A stretch of DNA of 64,000 nucleotides from Thermanaerothrix sp034436175. GTDB taxonomy: Bacteria > Chloroflexota > Anaerolineae > Anaerolineales > Anaerolineaceae. Positions 52,171 to 62,521 of the stretch are shown here, piece after piece. The number at the start of each line of letters is the position of its first letter. Positions within the stretch are counted from its first letter, which is position 1. A model generated the notes under the pieces. It was not told the DNA's origin and made no database searches. It was given only the letters and a program-made list of their open reading frames with translations. The stretch is from contig CAYRUO010000001.1 of the NCBI GenBank assembly GCA_964427505.1, positions 124,001 through 188,000 of the forward strand, in the 5' to 3' direction. The position numbers and the translations under genes are program-made.

Positions 52171-55100
52171 TCAGTGCGATGATGGAGTGTTTTTAGACCA
52201 CTTTTGTAGGGCCGATTCTAACAGGGCGAAAAGGTCTTTCTCGTGGAACTGGCTCTTGTTGAGCATACGCTTGCTGAACTCGGCCAGTTGTTCGCGCTGC
52301 TCGGGGGTAAGATCTCCACCGGTAATGATGATCACCGGGATACGGCTCCAAATCGGGTGGGTGCGCAACGCTTCCAGAACTTGGAAGCCGTCCATTCCGG
52401 GCATGAATAGATCTAAGAGGATGACGTCAGGTGAAGATTGGGCTAAGTGTTCCAAGGCCGCTTGCCCATCGTAGGCTACCTGGATGTGGAAGCGGCCATC
52501 AGCATCCAGGATTTTTTGGAGCAGGCGAACATCTTCAGCCGAGTCATCTACAATCAGGATCTTGGGTTCACTCCCCCCATTCTTCAGGCGGTAGAGGGCA
52601 TGGATTAAATCCTCCGGCAGGAAAGGTTTCACCAGATAATCGGCAGCGCCCAGGCTGAAGCCCTTTTCTTCCTCTTCCAAGATGCTACAAATGATTACTG
52701 GGATATCCCGTGTTTCGGGGTCGTTTTTGAGGTCGAAGAGCACTTGCCAGCCGTCTTTATCGGGCATCATGAGATCAAGGGTGATGGCAAAAGGTTTCAG
52801 GCGTTTGGCCGTAGCAACGGCCTGATGCGGATCGTGAAGAGGCACAATGCGGTAACCGTTGTTCTCCAGGTAGCGCTGATAGAGTTGGGTGACTTGATGA
52901 TCGTCGTCAATGGCTAAGATTACCGGGGCGCCATCCGGTAAGGCTGACATTGTTTCGCCGCTTTGAGCCGTCGTCGGCGTTGGAACGGGCAGCGTGAAGA
53001 AGAAGGTGCTCCCCTTACCCACTTCGCTCCATAAGAGCCCAATCCGTCCCCCATGCATTTCCACAAATGAGCGGCAGATGGAAAGCCCCAACCCCGTGCC
53101 ACCGGTGCGGCGCGTGGGCGAGTCATCTACCTGGGAGAAGGGTTGGAACAGTTTATGCCGATCCTCTTCTGCCACTCCGATCCCCGTATCGGTAACGGTG
53201 ATCATGACTTCAGGGGTGCCCTTGGGACTTTCGACTACCTTCGCTTCTACCGTAATCGAGCCTTCTTCGGTAAACTTTGCCGCGTTCGAGAGGAAATTGA
53301 GCAAGACCTGGCGAATGCGGGTTGCATCGGCGATGACGGTGGGCAAATCCGCAGGGACATGGTGATAAAGGGTGATTGGTTTGTCCTTGACCAAACCCAC
53401 AGCGGTGGACATCACGCTGTTGATCAAGTCTACCAGATTCACCTCGCTGAACTGCAATTCCATCTTGCCGGCTTCGATCTTGGAAAGATCGAGAATGTCA
53501 TTGATCAGCCCAAGGAGGTGCTGACCAGAGTTGTAGATCGAGGTTAAATCCTGCCGTTGCAATTCGGTGATCGGACCGTCAATTCCCTTAAGGATGACTT
53601 TGGAGAAACCGATGATAGAGTTCAACGGGGTGCGCAGTTCGTGGCTCATGTTGGCCAAGAACTGGCTCTTGAGCCGGTCAGCACGGCGCATTTCCTCTAC
53701 GGCTTGCTGGGCGAGTTCATAAGCGCGAGCGTTCTCAATCGCCACGGCGATTTGGTCAGCCAGAATCTGAAGCACGTGCAAGTCTTCCGAGGTGAAGGCG
53801 CTCTCGTTGCGGGCGTGAATGTCCAATACCCCCATCACGTTATCACCCGTCTTGAGCGGTAAGATGACCTCCGAACGAGTGTGAGGAAGGTAAGGATTGG
53901 GTTGATAGAAGGGGTCTTCTAAAACCCGGTTAAGCACGAGCGGTTCACCCACAGTTGCCACGCGCCCGATTGGCGTGCGCGAGCCCCTGGCATAACGGGG
54001 CGGGTTGTTCAGCAGATCATCACGTCCTGCACCGGCAGCCTCACGGAGAACCAAATGGCTGTTTTCGTCGTTGCTCAGGTAGATGCCCACATGGTAGTAA
54101 TTAAAGCGCTGAGCAACCAGTTGCACCATACGCCCGAGCAGGGTGTTGAGGTCTAGGGTGCTAAGGGTATCGCGGGCGATCTGCGCCGCCGTTTCGAGTT
54201 GCAGAGCGCGGCGCTGGGCTTCACGCAAGAGGCTGAAGCGTTCAATCGCGACAGTGATACCGTTACCTGCCGCTTGCAAGATTTGGATATCCTCACTTGA
54301 AAGGGTCATCGGACGAGACGCCGAGACCGTCAGTAAACCCAGCAAGCGCTCACCGCTGATTAAGGGCACAATACAGCCTGAAACAAACCCCAGAGATTGC
54401 AAGGTGTTGCGCGAAGTTGAATCTAATCCACTTTGCTCTAGGTGCGTGAGAATCCAGGGTTCATAACGCAATTGGGTCAGGGATGGGAGGGCTTGCACTG
54501 GTAGCACCATCCCCTGCCGCTGTAAAGCGGCATTCTTGGAGCAGAAGCCGGCGACTTCGAGGGTTGTGGCTTCACCCTCAGGGGTGCGGTTGACCAGAAT
54601 AATAGCGAGGTTCTCGGCGGTCGCGGGCAAGGCATGTTGGAAGAGCAGGTCGGCCAGTTCCTGGATCTCGCGCGCCTGGGCAATACCATTACTGATGGTG
54701 TAGAGCAACTCGGTACGCGCCAGGGCTTTCTGCGTTTGTTCAAACAGGCGCAGGTTCTCGACCTCGGTAGCCATCTGGCCGGCTAGGGGGGGATAAGTGC
54801 GCAGTTCGCGTCCGCTGAAGTGGTGAGGCTCATCGCACAGCAAGAGCAATGCCCCTAATTGTTCCCGCGAAGCCCATAAGGGTAGGGCGGCCAATGCCCG
54901 CACCGAAAGATCCAGCAGTTGCTGGCGCATGGCGGGATCGGTGATCTGTTCGAGGACATCCTCATAAAATTGAGGCGTTCGGGTGTGAGTCAAGTGATAG
55001 TAAGGGTGGTTAGTTCCATAGACCGTGTCAACGGGTGGTGGTGGGGTGCCGCGGCCACTATGCCAATTGGCCACCACGCGCAGATACTCTTTCCCCAATG

Positions 55101-57129
55101 ATGTATCACTCTCTTTGAGCAGCAGCACAGCGCGGTTGATGGCCGGGATGCGCATTCCCTGAGGAATAACGGCCACCATTTCCTGTAAGGTGGCGGCGGT
55201 GGACATGCGCGTGCTGAGGTGATACAGATTCTCGGTCTCATCGAGTGAGGCTTGTAACTGCTCGAGCAGATCCTGGCGCACCAGGGTGTTGGCAACGGCA
55301 TCCGCGGCAAGGCGCAGAATATTGATCTCGTCATTTTGCCAATGGCGGGGAGTAGCCTGTTCGAACGCCAAGAAACCGGGTACCGCCGCTTTGCCGGGAA
55401 CGGCCAGGAGCAAAATGGAGGTTGTGTTTAAGTTGCGTAGAAAATTCTGTTCGAAGGGTTCCAGATCCTCCAGAGTTGCTGCAAACCAACCGCGCTCGCG
55501 TAACGGTCGCCCCCACGAAGGGAAAAGCGCAACCGGCATGTGCTGGAGTTTATTGCGCTCTAAGTGAAATTCCGTCTCTTGCTTAGACCAGTCGGCAACG
55601 GCGGTCCAGTAGAGCCCTTGCTCATCTTCCTTTACCGTGGCATAAAATACGTGATCGCATTGAGCCGCTTCACCCAAGAGGCTCAGCACATCGCGCAAGG
55701 CTTTAAGGCCCGATTCACTCAGCAACGCGACCGCGCGAGCGACAGCGGCTTGATAGCGCTCGCGGGTCTCAATCGCCCGCAAACCGGCCATGACTTCCTG
55801 GAACAGGTTGGCGTTCTGGAGGGAGATGCTCAACTGCGTCACCAGGGTGGAGAGCAATTCATACTGCACCCGGGTATAGGCGTTATCCGAAGTAAACGAT
55901 TGAACGACCAATGCTCCCAGCACACGTTCACCCGTGCTCATGGGTAGGGCAATTAAGGCTTTGGGGTGGGGTTCGGGGAGCAGAAGACCGAGGGATTGGA
56001 CTTCTTGTTCCAAATCGCGGCTGAGCCAAAGCGGGCGCCGTTCCAGGATAACGTGACCGATCACATCCTCACGGCTGGGTGGGCGGGCCGGCCATTCCTG
56101 GAATTTTCCGTCTTGAATTACGAGCGGGAAGCGGACCAGATTACTCTTCTCATCGTAAAGCGCCAGGATGAGGTTCGTATTGTCAGCAATTTGGCCCACC
56201 GCATGCGGGACGAGATCCAGAATCTCATCGGCTTCGGTAAGACGGGAAATCTGTTGCCCGATCTCGTTAAGCAGGGCTAATTGCTGATTACGGCGTAGGA
56301 GTTCTTGCTCGGCGCGCGTGCGCTCGGCCAGTTCTTGTTGCACTGCAGCATAAAGTTGGGCATTTTCAATCGCCAGACTGAGTTGCCGCATTACTTCTTC
56401 AACCAGGAGGATTTCGTCCTCGGTCCAGATTCGATCCGGCACCTCATCTATCACCTCTAATAGGCCCTCGCCAAAGCCGGGAAGTGTGAGCGGTGCAGTA
56501 AGGCGAGCAGGTTGAACGTGTGGGCGTTGTTTGAGCGGGGTTTTGACCTCTGGAGCCCTCTGCCCCAGGGATGGCGGGGTGGGAAGAGTGGTTTTGATTG
56601 CGCGAGCCACGGGCTGGGTTGTTACGTCTAGATGGCTTGGTCGGTGGGAAGGTGAGGATGACCCGTGGGGAGATGGGGACTGATGGAGGGATGAGCGAGA
56701 AGAGCCAGGGGTACCGTTTAGAACCTGGACGTAGCCGCGCCAATGTGGATCAGATTGACCGGTTTCACCCAGACGGTGGGCGGTTAACCGTAATACAAAC
56801 GTTTGGCCTTCCTGTCCAGTCCATGTAAATTCTTCCTCGAAGGATGGAGTGTTGGAGCCCAGCCAGGCTTGGATGCGGCTGGACAACTCCGCGGGGAGAA
56901 AAGACTTAAACACATTATTTCCGATGACCTGCCCTAGGGTTAGACCTAGCCAATATGTGATCTCCGGACTGCATGCTACGCAAGTACCGTCCACCTGGCA
57001 GGTAAATCCCCACCCCTGTGCCATGTCGTCATCCGACACCGATTGGCCGGGAATGCTTCCTTTTTCCTGAGGGGAGTTAAGTTGTTGAAAGAGGGCATCA
57101 AGCCGGCTGTGCAAGGGTTTCTTGGACAT
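52171..57129 (-). CDS. Soluble hybrid histidine kinase with PAS-like region, five or so GAF domains and two receivers
   Basis: 1652 residues, no membrane segment. Order: PAS-like region (about 30-125), Pro/Ser linker (140-220), then a chain of GAF-type domains; the last (about 960-1130) contains YLPHTRSEVILPL. HisKA follows with the phosphorylated His1163 in NMSHELRTPLNS. HATPase_c: NFLSNAAKF, DTGIGVAEED, GGTGLGLSICRSF. Two receivers follow: residues about 1402-1515 (Asp1452 in ITLDLMMPDKDG) and about 1522-1640 (Asp1573 in ILLDLFMPGMDG). Starts 32 bases inside the end of parA. Probably phosphorelays to its own receivers and perhaps to the PLP enzyme downstream. Confidence 0.92.
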   Translation of the reverse strand: MSKKPLHSRLDALFQQLNSPQEKGSIPGQSVSDDDMAQGWGFTCQVDGTCVACSPEITYWLGLTLGQVIGNNVFKSFLPAELSSRIQAWLGSNTPSFEEEFTWTGQEGQTFVLRLTAHRLGETGQSDPHWRGYVQVLNGTPGSSRSSLHQSPSPHGSSSPSHRPSHLDVTTQPVARAIKTTLPTPPSLGQRAPEVKTPLKQRPHVQPARLTAPLTLPGFGEGLLEVIDEVPDRIWTEDEILLVEEVMRQLSLAIENAQLYAAVQQELAERTRAEQELLRRNQQLALLNEIGQQISRLTEADEILDLVPHAVGQIADNTNLILALYDEKSNLVRFPLVIQDGKFQEWPARPPSREDVIGHVILERRPLWLSRDLEQEVQSLGLLLPEPHPKALIALPMSTGERVLGALVVQSFTSDNAYTRVQYELLSTLVTQLSISLQNANLFQEVMAGLRAIETRERYQAAVARAVALLSESGLKALRDVLSLLGEAAQCDHVFYATVKEDEQGLYWTAVADWSKQETEFHLERNKLQHMPVALFPSWGRPLRERGWFAATLEDLEPFEQNFLRNLNTTSILLLAVPGKAAVPGFLAFEQATPRHWQNDEINILRLAADAVANTLVRQDLLEQLQASLDETENLYHLSTRMSTAATLQEMVAVIPQGMRIPAINRAVLLLKESDTSLGKEYLRVVANWHSGRGTPPPPVDTVYGTNHPYYHLTHTRTPQFYEDVLEQITDPAMRQQLLDLSVRALAALPLWASREQLGALLLLCDEPHHFSGRELRTYPPLAGQMATEVENLRLFEQTQKALARTELLYTISNGIAQAREIQELADLLFQHALPATAENLAIILVNRTPEGEATTLEVAGFCSKNAALQRQGMVLPVQALPSLTQLRYEPWILTHLEQSGLDSTSRNTLQSLGFVSGCIVPLISGERLLGLLTVSASRPMTLSSEDIQILQAAGNGITVAIERFSLLREAQRRALQLETAAQIARDTLSTLDLNTLLGRMVQLVAQRFNYYHVGIYLSNDENSHLVLREAAGAGRDDLLNNPPRYARGSRTPIGRVATVGEPLVLNRVLEDPFYQPNPYLPHTRSEVILPLKTGDNVMGVLDIHARNESAFTSEDLHVLQILADQIAVAIENARAYELAQQAVEEMRRADRLKSQFLANMSHELRTPLNSIIGFSKVILKGIDGPITELQRQDLTSIYNSGQHLLGLINDILDLSKIEAGKMELQFSEVNLVDLINSVMSTAVGLVKDKPITLYHHVPADLPTVIADATRIRQVLLNFLSNAAKFTEEGSITVEAKVVESPKGTPEVMITVTDTGIGVAEEDRHKLFQPFSQVDDSPTRRTGGTGLGLSICRSFVEMHGGRIGLLWSEVGKGSTFFFTLPVPTPTTAQSGETMSALPDGAPVILAIDDDHQVTQLYQRYLENNGYRIVPLHDPHQAVATAKRLKPFAITLDLMMPDKDGWQVLFDLKNDPETRDIPVIICSILEEEEKGFSLGAADYLVKPFLPEDLIHALYRLKNGGSEPKILIVDDSAEDVRLLQKILDADGRFHIQVAYDGQAALEHLAQSSPDVILLDLFMPGMDGFQVLEALRTHPIWSRIPVIIITGGDLTPEQREQLAEFSKRMLNKSQFHEKDLFALLESALQKWSKNTPSSH

Positions 57130-57880
57130 GGTGGATGATCTCCTGGGCTAGGGCACGATATTGAAGAGCGGCTCGACTTTTAGGCGCATGATGGAGAACG
57201 GGAACGCCGGCGATGGCGCTTTCGCGCAGTCGGGTGTCTATAGGGATTACAGTTTCCATTAGCCCATCCGCAAAGTGCTCACGCAGGTATTGATACAATG
57301 TGCGGTGGATGCGGTTGCGCTGGTCAAACATGGTGAGGAGCAAACGATAAGCCAGGGAAGGATTATGCTGTTCACGAATGCGGCGGATCAATGCCAAAAT
57401 ATTTTTCAGCGCATAGATGGAAAAGTATTCTGCCTGGGTAGGGATTAGAGCGATATCCGCTACTGCCAAGGCATTGCTCATCAGGGCACCTAGAAAGGGA
57501 GGGCAGTCGAGGATGACGTAGTCAAACTTGGCCCCGATAAACGGCAGTTTCTTTTGCAACAACGTTTCATAACCGGATTGGCGTGGAAGCAATCGTTCGG
57601 CTAAGTTCAGTCCTGAGTTGCTACCCAATAGGTGTAAATGCTCTATACCGGTTGGTTTTAAGATTTCTTCAGTTGAGAGGACGTTATCCAGAATAATATC
57701 CAGAATTGTGGCGTGGATTTGCTGTGGATCTGCCCCGACCGCAAGGGTAAGATTGGCCTGAGCATCCATATCTATCAGAAGCACACGATGCCCCATCTCG
57801 GCCAGCGCGGCACCGAGGTTTACCGAGGTTGTTGTCTTCGCCACACCACCTTTTTCATTGGTTACCGCTATACATTTCAT
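57098..57880 (-). CDS. ParA/MinD-family ATPase
   Basis: 260 residues. Deviant Walker A as NEKGGVAKTTTSVNLG (signature lysine in EKGG present), Walker A' VLLIDMDAQANLT, Walker B FDYVILDCPPFLG. The chain matches Soj/ParA-type partition ATPases, but there is no parB gene or parS site visible and the locus is a signalling operon; ParA paralogues also position receptor arrays and other cargo. It may localise the sensor complex (inference). Overlaps the hybrid kinase start by 32 bases. ATG at 57880 after GGGAGGG. Confidence 0.92.
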   Translation of the reverse strand: MKCIAVTNEKGGVAKTTTSVNLGAALAEMGHRVLLIDMDAQANLTLAVGADPQQIHATILDIILDNVLSTEEILKPTGIEHLHLLGSNSGLNLAERLLPRQSGYETLLQKKLPFIGAKFDYVILDCPPFLGALMSNALAVADIALIPTQAEYFSIYALKNILALIRRIREQHNPSLAYRLLLTMFDQRNRIHRTLYQYLREHFADGLMETVIPIDTRLRESAIAGVPVLHHAPKSRAALQYRALAQEIIHHVQETLAQPA

Positions 57881-57896
57881 CTGGCCCTCCCACGCT

Positions 57897-60797
57897 TTAT
57901 GTGCTTAACCCCGTGTTTTTCCCGTTATCGGGCGCTTCCTCGGCTGAGGATGAGGTCGCAGGTGAATTAAAGATAACCTGAACATGTGAGGCACCTAGAG
58001 CGCGTTTGAGTTCCTCCATCGCGATGTTCAGCATGGTCTGTGGATCCGTAGCGGCGCGGATGCGCCCGGTAATCTCCAAAGCCTTGCGTTCGCGTTCGGC
58101 GCGGCGCAGGGTGGTTTCGAGCAAACGCGCGTTTTCTAAAGCCAACGCAACCTGGGCAGCCACGGCTTTAAGGGCTTCGATTTCCTCTTCGGTCCAGGTG
58201 CGTTCGGGAACCCCCATGTCTTGCACGCGGATCACACCCAGAACCTCGTCGCGGAGTTGGATGGGTACCGTTAACACAGCCGCTTGCTCATCTTGGGCAG
58301 GGATGGCGGTGATTTCACCCCGCCGAATAGCGGCTTCAATTTCGGGGCGGGAGATCGGCGGTTGGGCAAATAGACCTTGTGAAGTGTAGATGTAAGCGCG
58401 GTGGCGGCGAGAACGGACTTCTTTCTCCCATTCTTGTTGTAAATAGCGCCGGTTGACACGGCGCGCCTCGTCCAGGGCACGCATGGTTTCTTCTAGTAAC
58501 TGGTTGTTGACGATAGCGATGGCAATTTGGTCGGCCAAAGTGCTAAAGAGTTCAATATCCTCAGGGGTAAAAGCATTGGGTTGGGTGCTCTGAACATCCA
58601 GAGCGCCGATGATGCGGTTATTGGCGATAAGGGGCAACGCCATCTCTGAGCGCGTTTCGGGCAGGTCAGGGTTCTTGAAGTGAACGGCATCTTCACCAAC
58701 ATCGGTTGCGATACGGGGCTGGCCGGTTGCGGTAACATAACCCACAATACCGACCTTGCCTACCGGTAACTTGTGCTGGCGGGCGAGCATACGCTTCCCT
58801 CCCTCGCTGTTGGCGGCGCGGAGAACGGCGTATTCGCCTTTCTCATCAAGAAGGAAGACCCCAACGTGGTAGAAGCCAAAACGCTCGCTGATAAGGGTGG
58901 TGACTTGATTAAGCAGGCTTTCCAGCGCCTGAGCCGAGACGATGCTCCGTGCCACATCGGCAACCGTCTGGAGTTGACGGGTGCGGTAGCGCAGTGCTTC
59001 GTTCTGCTGGGCCAGTTCACGTGTACGCTCGCGAACACGGTCTTCCAATTCGTTGATGAGGCTACGCAACTGAGAGGTCATCATGTTGAAAGCGCGCCCC
59101 AATGCCCCGATCTCATCGCGGCTTTCTACGTTGGCTTGGGCTTCTAGATCGCCCGCGGTGATTTGCTCCGCGGTTTGTTTCAATTGGACAACCGGTGCAC
59201 TTAGCGCCCCTGAGACCCACGAGGCGACTAAGCCTACCGCGGCGGCAAACAGCGCTGCGATTATCACCGCCAGGCGGCCTTGGGCTTGTAACAAGGCGAC
59301 TAAGGTGCTTTGCTCACGTACAAAGAGGACATACCAGGGTTTGGTCTGCAAACGGATGGCAACGCCGTTTTCCAGGTGGCCGGGCTTGTCAGGATGGACA
59401 TCTAAGGTGAAGTAGATGACGTCTGCCCCCTGTTTCAAGATGTTAGCCAGATCGGTTTGGTTGGTGTAATTGACGTAAGGATGGTAAGGTAACCGGTTGC
59501 GCTGGGCCAACTCGAGCGTTTGGGAATACGTAGGTGGGGTAAGGAAGCGGTATAAATGCGTTGGTGTCAGCGTATCGGCAATACGCATGAAGTTTTCGTC
59601 CAGCAGAATGGGATAAGAGTGCCGTCCCAAAAGGTTGAGTTTGGGCTCCAATAGGCGTTGGAATACCTGCGCGTCATATTCCAATCGCAAGACCCCAAGC
59701 ATTTGCTGGCGCTGATCGCGAATCGGCACCGCAAAGTAAATATACGCCACCTTGTTATCGGGATTGAATTGGATGGGGGATATATACACTCGTCCGGTGC
59801 GAGTGACTTGCATGAAATAATCGCGTTTGCTTTCATCCTGACCGATGGCAGCGGGATTGCTATCGTAGATATTTTGTCCGCGCAGGTTGAGCAAACCATA
59901 TGAGACCAGGTGAGTTTCGTGCTTGAGGAGTAGGGAGTTAATGGTGGTGCGCAGTTGCTCTTCCTGGGGACTGCCCTGGCGCTTGGCCGGATCCATGACC
60001 AGGTAATCGTAGAAGATGGGGAGACTGGCTTCATTGATTAGAGAGTCGCGGTTGGAGGTGAGGAAGGACTCAATCTCTTGGGCGACCTGCTCGGCTGCCA
60101 GACGCAATGCCTGGTTGCTTTGGTTCTGCAGGCTGGTAAAGATGAAGCGCGTATCTACGAGCGAGAGCAGGATCAAGGGGGTGATGGCCATGCCCAACGC
60201 ACTGGTGATCAATCGTACGCGTAGCGTAACGGTGACATAGTCCAGGCTAAGCAGTACCAGATAAGCCATGATGAGTGCGCCTAGAACTAAGGGGAGAAGG
60301 TTGTTGATAATCGGGATGGATACCTGGTACTGGGGAAGCACTGAACCGATGAGAGCGGTAGCAACTGCGACAAAGAAGGCGCGGGTAATAGCGGGTTCAC
60401 GGTGCTCTTCTTCAAGCACGCCGGTGGCGACGAGAATGCCGTAGATGAAAGAAAGCAGAGCGAGGTAAACCGCCGTGGATTGGCTTAACGCTGCTAGGAC
60501 GAGAAGGGCGAATTGAAAGGTGGGTGCAAGCCGGGGTATGGCTTGTCGGTAATCCGTCTGGCCGGGGGCATTGGCGATAACAGAAAGGGCTATTAACGAG
60601 GCCAAACCAAAGGTAATGGCTAAAACGTACAATTGCCAGAATTGAGGTTGATAGAACATTCCGATGATGAAGAGAGCCGCCAGCAAGGCTAATGCCAATG
60701 CTGTGCTAAAGGTCACTGTGGTGGCTAACTGGCGCTGCTTCTCTTCGATCGGAATTTGAGTGGGGTCATACGTTGAGAAAGCCGCCGTGGAAATCAT
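57897..60797 (-). CDS. Membrane sensor: N-terminal helices, dCache-like exterior domain, HAMP and two GAF domains, no transmitter
   Basis: 966 residues. About six membrane helices at 28-215, an exterior sensory region at about 235-525 (ANLLKHET-type loop, then KRDYFMQVTRTGRVYISP, as in Cache domains), a helix at 528-550, HAMP at 551-605 (LEAQANVESRDEIGALGRAF), coiled coil, then GAF at about 630-780 and a second GAF-like domain to 920. The GAF has NPDLPETRSEMALPL. No HisKA, GGDEF, EAL or methyl-accepting domain follows. ATG overlaps the previous stop (ATGA), and parA follows after 16 bases. Confidence 0.88.
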   Translation of the reverse strand: MISTAAFSTYDPTQIPIEEKQRQLATTVTFSTALALALLAALFIIGMFYQPQFWQLYVLAITFGLASLIALSVIANAPGQTDYRQAIPRLAPTFQFALLVLAALSQSTAVYLALLSFIYGILVATGVLEEEHREPAITRAFFVAVATALIGSVLPQYQVSIPIINNLLPLVLGALIMAYLVLLSLDYVTVTLRVRLITSALGMAITPLILLSLVDTRFIFTSLQNQSNQALRLAAEQVAQEIESFLTSNRDSLINEASLPIFYDYLVMDPAKRQGSPQEEQLRTTINSLLLKHETHLVSYGLLNLRGQNIYDSNPAAIGQDESKRDYFMQVTRTGRVYISPIQFNPDNKVAYIYFAVPIRDQRQQMLGVLRLEYDAQVFQRLLEPKLNLLGRHSYPILLDENFMRIADTLTPTHLYRFLTPPTYSQTLELAQRNRLPYHPYVNYTNQTDLANILKQGADVIYFTLDVHPDKPGHLENGVAIRLQTKPWYVLFVREQSTLVALLQAQGRLAVIIAALFAAAVGLVASWVSGALSAPVVQLKQTAEQITAGDLEAQANVESRDEIGALGRAFNMMTSQLRSLINELEDRVRERTRELAQQNEALRYRTRQLQTVADVARSIVSAQALESLLNQVTTLISERFGFYHVGVFLLDEKGEYAVLRAANSEGGKRMLARQHKLPVGKVGIVGYVTATGQPRIATDVGEDAVHFKNPDLPETRSEMALPLIANNRIIGALDVQSTQPNAFTPEDIELFSTLADQIAIAIVNNQLLEETMRALDEARRVNRRYLQQEWEKEVRSRRHRAYIYTSQGLFAQPPISRPEIEAAIRRGEITAIPAQDEQAAVLTVPIQLRDEVLGVIRVQDMGVPERTWTEEEIEALKAVAAQVALALENARLLETTLRRAERERKALEITGRIRAATDPQTMLNIAMEELKRALGASHVQVIFNSPATSSSAEEAPDNGKNTGLST

Positions 60798-62521
60798 GCA
60801 GCGCCTCCAGACTGCCCCTCGCTGGGGAGATTTGTGGCATCACGTAATTGCACCAGTACCTCAGACACACCCAAAGCGCGACCAATTTCAAGGGCGGCGG
60901 CGCGCAAAATGCCCTCAACATCGGTTGCGGCTTGCACACGGCTACCCAATTCGCTAACCAGATGTTCACGTTCAACTCGGACGCGCATCATTTCTAGCAG
61001 GCGAGCGTTTTCGAGGGCTAATCCAATGCGCTCAGCCACATTATGGAGCAGGCGCAACGTCTCTTCGGGTATGCCCTTCCCCTGGATTTTGACCTCAATG
61101 GTTCCAATCGGTTCGCCTCGCGCCCGAATGGGAAGGAAGAAGGTGTGTTGATCTTCAGAAGGTGAAGACTTAAGCAGGGGCTGCATCTGGCGTGAGATTT
61201 GCTCAATTTCTGCCGGCGGTGTCTTAATCACCTCTAAGCGATTGGCGCGCCAGCGATACCCACGGGGGGTGTGCGATGATCGTAGATAATCCCGCCATTG
61301 TTGACGCACCACTTGACGGTAGCGGGTTTCCAATTCGGTGGCGTAATGTTGCAACTGCTCGATGAGTTGGCGTCGCTCCAGCGCAACCCCTAACTGATCC
61401 GCCATTGCCTGCAAGACTTGAATGTCTTCCTCGCTGAACGCACTCACCTCTGTGCTTTGGATATCTAAAGCACCGATGACCTCTTGCCCAACACGGATCG
61501 GCAGGGCGATTTCGGAGCGGGTATCGGGTAAATAGGGGTTCTTAAAGTGAACGGCGTCTTTACCAACATCCAAGGCGATGCGCGCCTCGCCCTTCTCAAC
61601 GACATATCCTACAATGCCCTCAACACCTTTTTTGAGGCGGTGTCCGGCGGTGATCATGCGCTGTCCAGCCTCACTGCTGGCTGCGCGTAGGATGGCGTAT
61701 TCTTTCGCCTCATCAAGGATGAAAATACCGGCATGATAAAAGCCAAGGTAACGCTGAATGACCGCAAGCGCGGTACGGAAGAGGGTATCTTCATCGGCTT
61801 CCAATGAGATCTCGCGTGCCATCAGGCTGGCTACTTCGAGATACGTTCGGTGACGGCGCAGGTCGCGGGTGCGTTGTTCGATGCGCAGTTCCAACGCGGC
61901 TCGCTCGGCTTCCAGAGCGTGAGTCAGGGCCGTTTCTTCCTGCAAGGCGCGGTAAAGTTCTCGCTGAGCCACACCGTAAGAGGCAGTAAGAAGTCCAACC
62001 ACAAAAAGCCAGGCGGTTACTGCCACTGCCCAACTGAAGGGAGAGATCGGGGTCGCGTTAATACCCAGGCGTGTTATCCCGCCTGTTATATGAAGCACTG
62101 CGATTCCCCCCGTTCCCGCGAGCACCAGCCCGAAGATGACATATGCACTCCGTTGACCGAGGAAAGCATAAGCCATCAAGATGAGCGCCAGCAGCCATAA
62201 CCAGGCGGTACTGAGTGGTCCGCGGTAAAGCAGTTCAAGTCCCGCGAGAGCGCTAAGGGTGATCAACAGGGCGGCAACACGCAGGCCTTGGGGTTGGCGT
62301 TGAATCAGAACGCTGGCACCCAGCCACAATAAGACGAGGGTTAAACCGATTAGGGGCAGGTATTGCCGACTGCGGAACAGCGTGAATGCCGCCCACAGGT
62401 AACCCAAGGCAGCCGCCGCCGACACAAGATAGAGTGCTCGCTGTAAGATCCTTTCACGCAGGGAGGCGATACCCGTCGCAGTTATAGGGGAGGGAGATGA
62501 AGAAGGGGTTGGGAGACTCAT
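60794..62521 (-). CDS. Membrane GAF-GAF sensor without transmitter (paralogue 2)
   Basis: 575 residues: six membrane helices within about 28-190, a coiled coil (195-235), a GAF at 235-385 (YHAGIFILDEAKEYAILRA, NPYLPDTRSEIALPI), a linker with WRDYLRSSHTPRGYRW, and a second GAF at about 425-520. The C-terminus resembles that of both neighbours (RAAALEIGRALGVSEV). No kinase or other output domain, and no exterior sensory domain. ATGA overlaps on both sides, so translation of the three genes is coupled. Confidence 0.88.
   Translation of the reverse strand: MSLPTPSSSPSPITATGIASLRERILQRALYLVSAAAALGYLWAAFTLFRSRQYLPLIGLTLVLLWLGASVLIQRQPQGLRVAALLITLSALAGLELLYRGPLSTAWLWLLALILMAYAFLGQRSAYVIFGLVLAGTGGIAVLHITGGITRLGINATPISPFSWAVAVTAWLFVVGLLTASYGVAQRELYRALQEETALTHALEAERAALELRIEQRTRDLRRHRTYLEVASLMAREISLEADEDTLFRTALAVIQRYLGFYHAGIFILDEAKEYAILRAASSEAGQRMITAGHRLKKGVEGIVGYVVEKGEARIALDVGKDAVHFKNPYLPDTRSEIALPIRVGQEVIGALDIQSTEVSAFSEEDIQVLQAMADQLGVALERRQLIEQLQHYATELETRYRQVVRQQWRDYLRSSHTPRGYRWRANRLEVIKTPPAEIEQISRQMQPLLKSSPSEDQHTFFLPIRARGEPIGTIEVKIQGKGIPEETLRLLHNVAERIGLALENARLLEMMRVRVEREHLVSELGSRVQAATDVEGILRAAALEIGRALGVSEVLVQLRDATNLPSEGQSGGAA

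Noticed and set aside
57098..57129. 32-base overlap between parA and the hybrid kinase, considered as a frameshift
   Set aside because: Both proteins have proper ends, and the kinase ATG has its own CAGGAG ribosome site.
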